Of a DNA stretch of 42,736 nucleotides, positions 8,847 to 17,041 are shown one piece after another. The DNA comes from Clostridia bacterium (lineage in GTDB: Bacteria > Bacillota > Clostridia > Oscillospirales > CAG-272). The notes beneath the pieces are model-generated. The model was not told the DNA's origin. It did not search any database and worked only from the letters and a program-made list of their open reading frames with translations. The first letter of the stretch is position 1; every line of letters begins with the position of its first letter. Both the position numbers and the translations under genes were made by a program. The DNA is taken from positions 1 through 42,736 of the forward strand of contig JAGANX010000007.1 in NCBI GenBank assembly GCA_017623975.1. The letters run 5' to 3'.

Positions 8847-10766
8847 TTATTCACCTTTTGTATATGCCAATAAGCCTCCTGCTTTAAGGATGTCTATTTG
8901 ACGCTTTGTATAACTGCACGCAAGCGGAATTTTTTCTCCGTTCACATCAAGTGTAATCTCACCCTTTTCCATACCGTCAAATATATTTTCAAGAGATAAT
9001 GCGTCACCCTGTGTGCATTTTTCGTAATCATCAGGGTTTTTAAAGGTCAATGGCAAAATGCCTGCATTGATCAAGTTCGCCGCATGTATTCTTGCAAAGC
9101 TCTTTGCAACTACTGCCTTAACTCCTAAATAAAGAGGAACGAGGGCAGCATGCTCTCTTGAAGAGCCTTGACCGTAGTTAGAGCCGCCGACTATAATAGT
9201 CGATTTATTTTCAAGTGCTCTTTGCGCAAATGTTTCATCACACACTGCAAAGCAGAATTTTGAAAGGAAAGGTATGTTAGAACGGTATGGCAAAATCTTT
9301 GCGCCTGCCGGCATAATATGGTCGGTAGTAATGTTATCCCCAACCTTCAAGGTAAGCTTTGCTTCTATCTTATTTTCAAGAGGATATGTTGTTGGGAACG
9401 GCTTAATATTGGGTCCGCGAAGGATTTCCAAAGATTTTGCTTCCTCTTCGGTAGCAGGCATCACAACTGCGCTGTCATCAATTTTGAAAGCATCGGGCAT
9501 TAAAACCTCTTTGTACTCACCGAGTGTACGCGGGTCTGTAATATAGCCTGTCAATGCAGAGGCAACCGCAACCTCAGGAGAAACAAGATAAACCTGTGCA
9601 TCCTTTGTACCGCTTCTACCCTCAAAATTTCTATTGAAGGTACGAAGTGACACGCCTGCGGAATTAGGAGAAAAGCCCATACCGATACAAGGACCGCATG
9701 CACATTCAAGAACACGGGCACCTGACGCCAAAATATCAGAAAGCGCACCGCAGTCGGCAAGCATAGAAAGAACCTGCTTAGAGCCGGGAGAAACTGACAA
9801 GCTAACGCTATCGTCAATCTTCTTACCCTTTAACATACTTGCAACTCTCAACATATCACGAAGGGATGAATTTGTGCAGGAGCCGATACATACCTGGTCA
9901 ACCTTAATGCCTGAAAGCTCCTCGGCGCTCTTAATATTATCGGGGCTGTGAGGGCAAGCCAAAAGCGGCTTTAATTCACTCAAATTAATATCAATTATTC
10001 TGTCATACTCAGCGTCAGGGTCACTTGCGAGAGGAATGTAATCCTGCTCCCTGCCCTGTGCCTTTAAGAATTCTCTTGTTGTTTCGTCAGAGGGGAAAAT
10101 GGATGTTGTAGCACCAAGCTCTGTACCCATATTGGTAATTGTTGCTCTTTCGGGAACGGAAAGAGTTTTAAGTCCCTCTCCACCCCATTCAATAATAGCA
10201 CCAACGCCACCTTTAACAGACAAGATACGAAGAATTTCTAAACTAACATCCTTTGCGCTTACCCACGGTTGAAGCTTGCCTGTCAAATTAACCTTAAACA
10301 TCTTTGGCATTGTGATGTAGTACTCACCGCCACCCATAGCAACAGCAACATCAAGTCCGCCTGCGCCAAATGCAAGCATACCGATACCGCCAGCTGTTGG
10401 AGTATGGCTGTCGGAGCCTATCAAGGTCATTCCGGGTACACCAAATCTTTCCAAATGAACCTGATGACAAATACCGTTACCCGGACGGGAAAATCTCAAT
10501 CCGAATTTTTTTGCAACTGACTGAATATATCTGTGGTCATCTGCATTTTCAAAGCCGGATTGAAGTGTATTGTGGTCTATGTATGCAACAGACAATTTTG
10601 TTCTCACTCTTGGAATACCGATTGCCTCGAATTCAAGATATGCCATTGTTCCTGTTGCATCCTGTGTCAATGTTTGGTCGATACGAAGGGCAATTTCTTC
10701 CCCCACCTTCATCTCACCGGACACCAAGTGATTCTTAATTATCTTTTGTGCAAGTGTAAGTCCCAT
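8847..10766 (-). CDS. acn: Aconitate hydratase
   Basis: This [4Fe-4S] enzyme isomerises citrate to isocitrate through cis-aconitate. The 639 residues contain the aconitase alpha/beta/alpha domains with cluster cysteines at C297 (CIGSCTNSS) and C357/C360 (ECACGPCIGMG). The swivel domain begins near residue 490 with DNITTDHIMPAG and carries GSNYGQGSSREHAA. The length and layout match the compact aconitases of about 640-650 residues found in Clostridia and Bacteroidetes, not the 890-residue AcnA. It is not LeuC, because the swivel domain is fused and no LeuD follows. It starts 2 bp after the stop of the citrate-synthase gene, with AAAGGAAAC as ribosome site inside that gene, so the two are one operon and form consecutive pathway steps. 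Confidence 0.93.
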   Translation of the reverse strand: MGLTLAQKIIKNHLVSGEMKVGEEIALRIDQTLTQDATGTMAYLEFEAIGIPRVRTKLSVAYIDHNTLQSGFENADDHRYIQSVAKKFGLRFSRPGNGICHQVHLERFGVPGMTLIGSDSHTPTAGGIGMLAFGAGGLDVAVAMGGGEYYITMPKMFKVNLTGKLQPWVSAKDVSLEILRILSVKGGVGAIIEWGGEGLKTLSVPERATITNMGTELGATTSIFPSDETTREFLKAQGREQDYIPLASDPDAEYDRIIDINLSELKPLLACPHSPDNIKSAEELSGIKVDQVCIGSCTNSSLRDMLRVASMLKGKKIDDSVSLSVSPGSKQVLSMLADCGALSDILASGARVLECACGPCIGMGFSPNSAGVSLRTFNRNFEGRSGTKDAQVYLVSPEVAVASALTGYITDPRTLGEYKEVLMPDAFKIDDSAVVMPATEEEAKSLEILRGPNIKPFPTTYPLENKIEAKLTLKVGDNITTDHIMPAGAKILPYRSNIPFLSKFCFAVCDETFAQRALENKSTIIVGGSNYGQGSSREHAALVPLYLGVKAVVAKSFARIHAANLINAGILPLTFKNPDDYEKCTQGDALSLENIFDGMEKGEITLDVNGEKIPLACSYTKRQIDILKAGGLLAYTKGE

Positions 10767-10768
10767 TT

Positions 10769-12142
10769 TTAGTTTCCTTTCAACATAGCGCTAATTTCTT
10801 TTAATTTTTCTTCAAGCTCATTTTCTGTAATCGAGCTTTGTCTGCCGCCTTCATATTGGTCATCTACCCAAGATTTCAAAGCTATTACGTGAGGGTCTTG
10901 CTTTGTTACCATTTTATCGCCCTCTAATTCATAGTGGCTGTTTATCCAATATGCAATTCCCGCAAGCCCCGATGTTTTAGAAACGATAACACCGGCAGAA
11001 CGGTTAAGTATTTTCTTTGTGTTGAATATGTTATATATTTCTTCATCCTTCATAAGACCGTCAGCGTGAATGCCTGCACGGGTTAGGTTAAAATTATTAC
11101 CTACAAACGGTGTCATAGGTGGAATATTATAACCCATTTTATCTCTAAAAAAGTGTGCAATTTCTGTTATTACGGTTGGATCCATTCCGTCAAGCGTGCC
11201 ACGCAAGGAGGCATATTCAAACACCATAGCTTCAAGAGGAATATTACCTGTACGTTCTCCAATGCCAAGCAGAGAGCAGTTAACGGCGGAAGCACCGTAA
11301 AGCCATGCTGTTGTTGCGTTGGCAACCGCCTTATAAAAATCGTTATGTCCGTGCCATTCAAGCATTTCACTTGGAATGTCGGAATAATGCTGTAAGCCGT
11401 AGATAATACCGGGAACACTTCTTGGAAGTGCTACCTCTGTATAAGGAACACCGTATCCCATAGTGTCGCAAGCACGAATTTTAACAGGAATTTTTGCTTC
11501 CTGAGACATTTTTTGAAGCTCGTTTACAAAAGGAACAACGAAGCCGTAAAAATCTGCCCTTGTTATGTCCGCCAAATGGCAACGGGGACGAATGCCCGCC
11601 TCAAAAGCATCATATACAGATGAAAGGTAAAGGTTTAACGCTTCCTTTCTTGTCATTTTCAATTTTTTGAAAATATGATAATCAGAGGAAGAAACAAGAA
11701 TACCCGTTTCTTTAATTCCCAAATCCTTAACAAGCTTAAAGTCTTGCTTATTAGCTCTTATCCAAGTTGTAATTTCAGGAAATTGAAGCCCAAGCTCCTG
11801 ACATTTTTCAACTGCGCGCCTATCCTTATCGCTATAAATAAAAAATTCAGTTTGACGGATAATACCCTTAGGACCGCCCAAGCGGGAAAGGTACTTATAT
11901 ATCTCAACAATATCCTCAACAGAATAAGGCTCCATTGATTGTTGTCCGTCACGCAGGGTTGTGTCCGTTATCCAAATTTCCTCCGGCATACCAATCGGCA
12001 CACGACGGTGGTTAAATGGAATTTTAGGCACCTCATCATAAGGATATATGTCTCTATAAAGATTAGGTTCTTTTACATCCTGTAACTGATATTTATAGGA
12101 TTTTTGCTCTAACAAATTAGTTTTTTCTGATATTTCAAGCAT
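10769..12142 (-). CDS. Probable Re-citrate synthase
   Basis: Re-citrate synthases make citrate from acetyl-CoA and oxaloacetate but belong to the isopropylmalate/homocitrate synthase (HMGL-like) family, as shown for Clostridium kluyveri. The 457-residue protein has the family motif ITDTTLRDGQQ (about 58-68) and the metal-binding HGHNDF, with an N-terminal extension before the barrel (YPYDEVPKIPFNHRRVPIGMPEE) that I associate with this subgroup. Its direct coupling to aconitase argues for citrate as product, since a true leuA already sits at 3126-4781. Homocitrate or citramalate synthase are the alternatives. The start is ATG 12142, 8 nt after GAGG. A GTG at 12151 overlaps that site and is less likely. 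The last about 70 residues lack the LeuA regulatory domain. Confidence 0.83.
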   Translation of the reverse strand: MLEISEKTNLLEQKSYKYQLQDVKEPNLYRDIYPYDEVPKIPFNHRRVPIGMPEEIWITDTTLRDGQQSMEPYSVEDIVEIYKYLSRLGGPKGIIRQTEFFIYSDKDRRAVEKCQELGLQFPEITTWIRANKQDFKLVKDLGIKETGILVSSSDYHIFKKLKMTRKEALNLYLSSVYDAFEAGIRPRCHLADITRADFYGFVVPFVNELQKMSQEAKIPVKIRACDTMGYGVPYTEVALPRSVPGIIYGLQHYSDIPSEMLEWHGHNDFYKAVANATTAWLYGASAVNCSLLGIGERTGNIPLEAMVFEYASLRGTLDGMDPTVITEIAHFFRDKMGYNIPPMTPFVGNNFNLTRAGIHADGLMKDEEIYNIFNTKKILNRSAGVIVSKTSGLAGIAYWINSHYELEGDKMVTKQDPHVIALKSWVDDQYEGGRQSSITENELEEKLKEISAMLKGN

Positions 12143-12185
12143 TTTATACACCTCGCAAACGCTTTAATTAACTAAAATATTTTTC

Positions 12186-12214
12186 ATTATATACTATTGA
12201 ATAAAAAATGTCAA
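12186..12214 (-). promoter_or_regulatory. Promoter of the Re-citrate synthase-acn operon
   Basis: Minus strand consensus -35 TTGACA (12209-12214), 17-bp spacer, -10 TATAAT (12186-12191). The remaining intergenic DNA from 12215 to 12370 is AT-rich and shows no further feature that I can support. Confidence 0.88.
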
Positions 12215-12372
12215 TAAATTTGACGATATTTCTTTGAATATTCTTTCCTTTCCCCAATTTTGACAAATTCACCTTATTTATCTAAGCATTGTTTGTTAAA
12301 AACGCAATTAATAGATTGAATAATCCGTGAATACAGACCGAATATTTTTGCATATATTCAAAAAATATTCAA

Positions 12373-12399
12373 AAACGGAAGTCATTAAGACTTCCGTTT
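12373..12399. terminator. Terminator after the CvpA-like gene
   Basis: An 11-bp perfect stem AAACGGAAGTC/GACTTCCGTTT with a 5-nt loop ATTAA. On the minus strand it continues into TTTGAATATTTTTT. Confidence 0.8.
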
Positions 12400-12403
12400 A
12401 GGA

Positions 12404-14671
12404 TTATTTAGAGAAATTTACGCCCAGTATTGCAGCAAGGTCTTCAAGAGCATCTTGATCTGCATCGGGATTATTGCTGTAATTGGTCAATGCACTTTCA
12501 ACATTAGCCTTATCATTTTCTGTTAAGGTGCCGTGAATGCCGTATGGGTCTTTATTATCACCCTCTAATGCACCATCCATCATTTCCTTTGCAATAGATG
12601 AGGACATAACATCAGCTACAAATTTATCAGCGCTTTCACCTGTTTTAGAAGCACCTTCACCTGCACCAAATACATTATCCGTGCCCTCGACATTATTATG
12701 CACACCTGACAAAACAGTTATAATATGGGCTGTTGCTTCCGCTTCCATATCGATATCGGCTTGGTCAACTATACCATCACCGTTCTTGTCTGTGTATTTG
12801 TGGTCATGTATTGTATCAACAAGATCGGTTGTAATATTAGAAACAGTATTACCCTTATCGCCTCTTACACCGTACTTATCAAGGTTTTCAAGAGCAGCAA
12901 GCTCCTTTAAGGCTTCCATTTCGTTTTCGGCATTTTCCTTTGAGCTTGGATCATTAGGGTCATAGGAAAGATTTGAAATAAGTACCTTTAATGACTCTTC
13001 CTGCGCTTTTTTATCGCCGTCCCACATAGCCATTGTAAGTGTTGCAAGCTTTTGCCTTGATAAAAGAAGCTGTACCATATCAGCATCATCTGTTGGGTCA
13101 TCAGGGTCACCGATTGCATTTTTTACAAAATTCTCATCGAAAATACCAAGCTTTGAGCAAGCCTCAGAGTGCAATATTGAGTTAAGTAAAAACTCATAGG
13201 AATTGCCAAAGAAAATACTGTCACGCAAGTTATTTAAGCCTGTACCGAGTGCTACGAAGTCACCCTTTTTAACTATATCCTCTACATATTCAATATCTTC
13301 TGTTGTTTTGGAGAACTTTCTAAGCTCTTTTATTGCAGCTGCTACCCTAATACTCTCCAAATTCAAGCTGTTTTCATCAATTTTACTCTCATCAACGGGC
13401 TTTGCTTCACCAGAGCCATAAGGATATCCGTTTATTTCTTCATATACCGCATATAAGTAGCTTTGAAGCGCGTTTGCAAGCACCGGCACTACCCTTTTTG
13501 TTCTCGAATTTTTGTTAAGGCTTTGGAAAATACCTGAATAAAATTCGCTTTTTTCAAGTACTACAAAAATGTCACCGTCTTCCGAGTTAATTTCTTTAAA
13601 CAAGCCCTGTTCAACGGTACTCCTGAATACTGCGGAATATGTGCGCAAATCATTTACCAAGCCGGCTCTGTCAGTTTCCGACCATACCACCAAAAGCTCG
13701 TCGAGTACAGGGTTAAAGCTCGTTCCAAGGTCCGGAATGTCATAACCAATAACTTGTTTTTTATTATAAAGCTCTTTTGAAAATTGTGACAATACGCTTG
13801 CAACCGTAGCGGTTAAATACTCAGACTTATCGATTTCATTTATAGCTTGATCAATTAAGTCAGCCTCTTTTGAGGTAAGCTCCGAGGATTCTATTTCCGT
13901 AAGAGGTACAATAGAGTTGTATATAGCTAAAACGTTTTCTGTTTCGTCAACTAAGGAAACCTGCACGTCGCCAACATTCTTTGTAGAAAGCATTTCAAAT
14001 AGCCATTGACCGCCAAATTTGCTAATTGCCCCAATTGTTCCTTCCGTTACTATCGGCTCATATTCGGCTATTTGAGCTTCAATGTCCTTTATTTCTTCAA
14101 TTTCCAAGGAATCACTCGCTGAATGTATTGTGTTAACACCGTAAGTTGCAAAGCCGATAATTGGAACTAAATACACAATAAAAACCAAAACTGCCTTTGC
14201 AGCACGTAAAAGACCGCCCACAAATCTTGACCCAAGCTTTACTTCCTCTAACTTAGGAATGAAGCATTTAATAACGATAAGCTTAATTATCCATAACAAA
14301 ATTCCTGCTAAGAACAAGGTCAAAATATAAATAATAGGTGTTAAAATTACCTCAAAAAGCGCAAATACCAAGTTTAAATCAGCACTTGCCAAAAACTCGC
14401 CTTCTTCGAAATGGGTAAGAAGCTGTGCCAAAAATCCTTCCGTTGAGCCGCCGTTAATAGCGTCAAGCACCTTATAAAGAACGTTTGGAGCAATAACTAT
14501 ATCCGTAATCCATCTTGCAAGCGGCACTGATATAACTACATTGATAAGAAAAAACACCACATCTATAAGAGATCTTAAAAACCCTCTTTTTCTGCCGCGA
14601 AAAAAACCGATTAACGCGATAAGACAAAGTAAGCCGATTGATGATATATTGACAATTTGACTAATTCCCAT
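12404..14671 (-). CDS. Large membrane protein with N-terminal CvpA-like domain
   Basis: The 755-residue protein begins with three to four hydrophobic segments (about 10-30, 33-58, 108-140 and 160-180) and the CvpA-family-like signature GFFRGRKRGFLRSLIDV near residue 22. The remaining about 570 residues are hydrophilic, acidic and low in cysteine, and are probably on the outer face of the membrane. One stretch, DKNGDGIVDQADIDMEA (around 640), is spaced like an EF-hand or dockerin calcium loop. CvpA-family proteins are linked to envelope homeostasis and secretion, but no activity can be assigned to the long C-terminal part. It is monocistronic, with promoter 14733-14761 and terminator 12373-12399. 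The start at 14671 follows AAGGAGAGAAAGTT. Confidence 0.75.
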   Translation of the reverse strand: MGISQIVNISSIGLLCLIALIGFFRGRKRGFLRSLIDVVFFLINVVISVPLARWITDIVIAPNVLYKVLDAINGGSTEGFLAQLLTHFEEGEFLASADLNLVFALFEVILTPIIYILTLFLAGILLWIIKLIVIKCFIPKLEEVKLGSRFVGGLLRAAKAVLVFIVYLVPIIGFATYGVNTIHSASDSLEIEEIKDIEAQIAEYEPIVTEGTIGAISKFGGQWLFEMLSTKNVGDVQVSLVDETENVLAIYNSIVPLTEIESSELTSKEADLIDQAINEIDKSEYLTATVASVLSQFSKELYNKKQVIGYDIPDLGTSFNPVLDELLVVWSETDRAGLVNDLRTYSAVFRSTVEQGLFKEINSEDGDIFVVLEKSEFYSGIFQSLNKNSRTKRVVPVLANALQSYLYAVYEEINGYPYGSGEAKPVDESKIDENSLNLESIRVAAAIKELRKFSKTTEDIEYVEDIVKKGDFVALGTGLNNLRDSIFFGNSYEFLLNSILHSEACSKLGIFDENFVKNAIGDPDDPTDDADMVQLLLSRQKLATLTMAMWDGDKKAQEESLKVLISNLSYDPNDPSSKENAENEMEALKELAALENLDKYGVRGDKGNTVSNITTDLVDTIHDHKYTDKNGDGIVDQADIDMEAEATAHIITVLSGVHNNVEGTDNVFGAGEGASKTGESADKFVADVMSSSIAKEMMDGALEGDNKDPYGIHGTLTENDKANVESALTNYSNNPDADQDALEDLAAILGVNFSK

Positions 14672-14732
14672 AACTTTCTCTCCTTGTTTAACGTTAAATA
14701 AATTTAAATGATTTAATCAACCACTATTTATT

Positions 14733-14761
14733 ATGATAGCACAATTGTTTCATTTTTTCAA
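14733..14761 (-). promoter_or_regulatory. Promoter of the CvpA-like gene
   Basis: Minus strand -35 TTGAAA (14756-14761), 17-bp spacer, -10 TATCAT (14733-14738). Confidence 0.65.
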
Positions 14762-14868
14762 TAGAATTTCACTTTTATGTTATTTTTTGCAAATTTCAAA
14801 TTACCTTGCATATTCTGTTAATTTTAACAAATAATATGAAAGCAACGATAAATTTAAAGGAGATTTTT

Positions 14869-15414
14869 ATGAAGGCTACGGGAATTGTTCGTAGAATCGA
14901 CGACCTTGGTCGTGTTGTTATACCAAAAGAAATTAGGAGAACTATGAGAATTAGGGAGGGAAGCCCTCTTGAAATCTACACTGACAGAGAGGGTGAGGTT
15001 ATTTTCAAAAAATACTCACCGGTTGGAGAAATGTCCTCATTTGCCTATCAATACGTTGATACCCTCAATAAGGTTTGCCAAATGAGTGTGGCTGTTACTG
15101 ATCGAGATACTATTATTGCTTGCGCAGGAATTCCGAGAAAAGAGTTTACAGATAAAAAAATTTCAGAGGATTATGAGTCAATAATAGAAACAAGAAATAT
15201 GTACACTCACAAAAACGGTGCCCCCTGTGTGCAAATTTGCGAGGGAGCAGAGGCTTATGTTAAATATGCTATGCCTATCGTTTCTGAGGGTGATATTGTA
15301 GGTAGCATTGCTTGTATTTCTACTGATTCCAATATGATGGCAGACCAAAATAGCACTGAGGCAAAATTGATACAAACAGCAGCATCCTTTTTGGGCAGAC
15401 AATTCGAAGGTTAA
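14869..15414 (+). CDS. spoVT: Stage V sporulation protein T, AbrB-type transcription factor
   Basis: SpoVT is a forespore regulator of spore maturation and germination genes. The 181-residue protein has an N-terminal swapped-hairpin AbrB DNA-binding domain (residues 1-50, MKATGIVRRIDDLGRVVIPK and RREGSP-like turn) and a C-terminal GAF-like domain (about 56-178). This two-domain length matches B. subtilis SpoVT (178) and excludes plain AbrB (about 95). ATG 14869 is chosen because TAAAGGAG lies 6-7 nt upstream. An in-frame ATG further up has no such site. A small palindrome GTTAATTTTAAC at 14817-14828 lies upstream and could be an operator, which is only a suggestion. Its presence implies an endospore-former. 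Confidence 0.93.
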   Translation: MKATGIVRRIDDLGRVVIPKEIRRTMRIREGSPLEIYTDREGEVIFKKYSPVGEMSSFAYQYVDTLNKVCQMSVAVTDRDTIIACAGIPRKEFTDKKISEDYESIIETRNMYTHKNGAPCVQICEGAEAYVKYAMPIVSEGDIVGSIACISTDSNMMADQNSTEAKLIQTAASFLGRQFEG

Positions 15415-15424
15415 ACAAAAAAGT

Positions 15425-15466
15425 GGCACAGAGTGTACGATTTTTACACTTTGTGCCTCGTTTTTT
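15425..15466 (+). terminator. Terminator of spoVT
   Basis: A 13-bp stem GGCACAGAGTGTA (15425-15437) pairs with 15445-15457 (one G-T pair) and is followed by TCGTTTTTT. Confidence 0.88.
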
Positions 15467-15493
15467 CAAAATTATATTGAAGTTAGATTGAAT

Positions 15494-16060
15494 TTATGAT
15501 AAACTTAAATAGTCTAAAAGGCCTTGGTATATACCTTGGGCAAAAAGTGACGGATTATTTGCCATAAAGTTGGCTTCATATGGATTTGAAATAAAGCCAA
15601 GCTCAACTAAAATTGCCGGCATGCGTGTGCGGCGAAGCACATAAAGCCCCGGGCGCAGCTTTACCCCACGGTTGGCAAAGCCTGTTATTTGCGTTACCTC
15701 ACTAAGCACATCCTCTGCCAAGGTAGCCGAACGTGAAGGAGAGGAATAGACTAAAACCTCCGTTCCGTTTGCGCTTGGCGAAACGGACGCATTTGTATGA
15801 ATACTTATAAAGTAATCTGCCCCCCAGTTGTTTGCCTCATCTACTCTTACCCGCAAGCTTGATGCATTTGAGGTGCCAAGCTGCGTGCTTTCCGTTGGTC
15901 TTGATAATCGCACCTCAAAGCTGCCGTTATTACGCAAAAGAGTGGCAAGGCGTTGCCCTACCTCATAAGTTATGTCTTGCTCTCTGTATCCGTTCCCCTC
16001 TGCCCCTGTGTTTGGCGGATCGGGATTGTGACCTTGGTCTATGTAAATTTTAATTGCCAT
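15494..16060 (-). CDS. N-acetylmuramoyl-L-alanine amidase (Amidase_3), no signal peptide
   Basis: This zinc amidase family cleaves the bond between N-acetylmuramic acid and the L-Ala of the peptide stem. The 188-residue protein is a single Amidase_3 domain. The zinc ligands are visible as H11 (IDQGHN), E27 (GYREQD) and H88 (SIHTN), and the catalytic glutamate is E153 in ILVELGFISN. The N-terminus MAIKIYIDQGHNPDPPNTGAEG goes straight into the catalytic fold, so there is no signal peptide or anchor. The protein must act from inside (endolysin-like, or in the mother cell or forespore) or leave by another route. The start at 16060 follows AGGAGAGAATGCT. It lies divergently from the ttcA-like gene and beside spoVT. 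Confidence 0.9.
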   Translation of the reverse strand: MAIKIYIDQGHNPDPPNTGAEGNGYREQDITYEVGQRLATLLRNNGSFEVRLSRPTESTQLGTSNASSLRVRVDEANNWGADYFISIHTNASVSPSANGTEVLVYSSPSRSATLAEDVLSEVTQITGFANRGVKLRPGLYVLRRTRMPAILVELGFISNPYEANFMANNPSLFAQGIYQGLLDYLSLS

Positions 16061-16126
16061 AGCATTCTCTCCTATATTCTCTTTATTAGTATGCTATGCA
16101 CTTTTTCAAGAAAGGTTAATATATTA

Positions 16127-16915
16127 ATGAAGGAATTTAGTAACATTGAGCATATTTTAAGCTACACACGAAAGGCCGTGGAGGAATATAACATGATACA
16201 AAGCGGAGATAAAATTGCCGTTGGTGTATCAGGCGGAAAGGACTCCCTTACTCTTTTGTGTGCTCTTGCAAAGCTAAAAAGAGTTTTACCAATTAAATAT
16301 GAGCTGATAGCGGTTACAATAGATATGGGTATGCCCGGCAGTGATTACACCAAGATTAAGGATCTATGCAACGAGCTCAACATACCTTATCATATTATCG
16401 ACACTCAAATTTATGAAATAATATTTAATGTAAGAAAAGAAAAAAGCCCCTGTGCTCTTTGTGCAAGAATGAGGCGTGGGGCTTTGCATGACGCCATAAA
16501 GGAATTAGGCTGCAACAAGCTTGCATTAGGTCACCACTTCGATGATGTGATTGAAACATTTATGCTAAACCTTTTCTTTGAAGGACGCATTGGTGCCTTT
16601 CGCCCTGTTACATATCTTTCTCGCAAGGACATAACAATGATAAGACCACTTATCTATGCCCAAGAAAAGTATATTAAGGCGTTTTCCCAAGGTGCTTCTT
16701 TACCTGTAACAGAGGTGAAATGTCCCGCAGACGGGAACACCGAAAGAGCAAAAATGAAGGAATACTTAGCTTTATTCGATAAAGAGCATAGGGGGCTTTA
16801 TCACCGAATTATGGGAGCTATTCAGCGCGGCGAGGTTGATGGATTTCACATTGACCTTATAGACGCTGAGGAAAAGAAGCGAAGAAAAGAAATGTATAAG
16901 CAAATGGAAGAATAA
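16127..16915 (+). CDS. TtcA-like PP-loop tRNA thiolation protein
   Basis: This family of adenylating tRNA-modification enzymes includes TtcA, which makes 2-thiocytidine at tRNA position 32 with an Fe-S cluster. The 262-residue protein has the PP-loop SGGKDS (35-40), a CxxC at C109/C112 (SPCALCARMRRGAL) and the third conserved cysteine C199 in EVKCPADGNTER. GHHFDDVIETF matches the family's second signature. The set of three cysteines fits cluster-dependent sulfur transfer. The start at 16127 is chosen because AGAAAGG lies about 11 nt upstream and the preceding in-frame sequence runs antisense through the amidase gene. Firmicutes carry several TtcA-like subfamilies, so the exact target nucleoside is uncertain. 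Confidence 0.85.
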   Translation: MKEFSNIEHILSYTRKAVEEYNMIQSGDKIAVGVSGGKDSLTLLCALAKLKRVLPIKYELIAVTIDMGMPGSDYTKIKDLCNELNIPYHIIDTQIYEIIFNVRKEKSPCALCARMRRGALHDAIKELGCNKLALGHHFDDVIETFMLNLFFEGRIGAFRPVTYLSRKDITMIRPLIYAQEKYIKAFSQGASLPVTEVKCPADGNTERAKMKEYLALFDKEHRGLYHRIMGAIQRGEVDGFHIDLIDAEEKKRRKEMYKQMEE

Positions 16916-16922
16916 AATTATA

Positions 16923-16952
16923 GGGAGCATATGAAATGCTCCCTTATTTTTT
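16923..16952 (+). terminator. Terminator of the ttcA-like gene
   Basis: An 8-bp stem GGGAGCAT/ATGCTCCC with a 5-nt loop is followed by TTATTTTTT. Confidence 0.88.
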
Positions 16953-17013
16953 ATGTCCTGCCGAGTAAAAATGACACCTTAATTTTTCATTGTGCATTTT
17001 ATATTTTGCATTT

Positions 17014-17041
17014 AAAAAGAGGAGCAAGCGCTCCTCTTTTT
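17014..17041. terminator. Terminator of the F420-ligase-like gene (works on both strands)
   Basis: A perfect 11-bp stem AAAAAGAGGAG/CTCCTCTTTTT with loop CAAGCG overlaps the last base of the minus-strand stop codon. Between 16953 and 17013 I see nothing else. Confidence 0.88.

Noticed and set aside
8847..12142. LeuC plus LeuA-type leucine genes
   Set aside because: The hydratase carries a fused swivel domain and no LeuD is present, while a LeuA with regulatory domain is already in the T-box operon.
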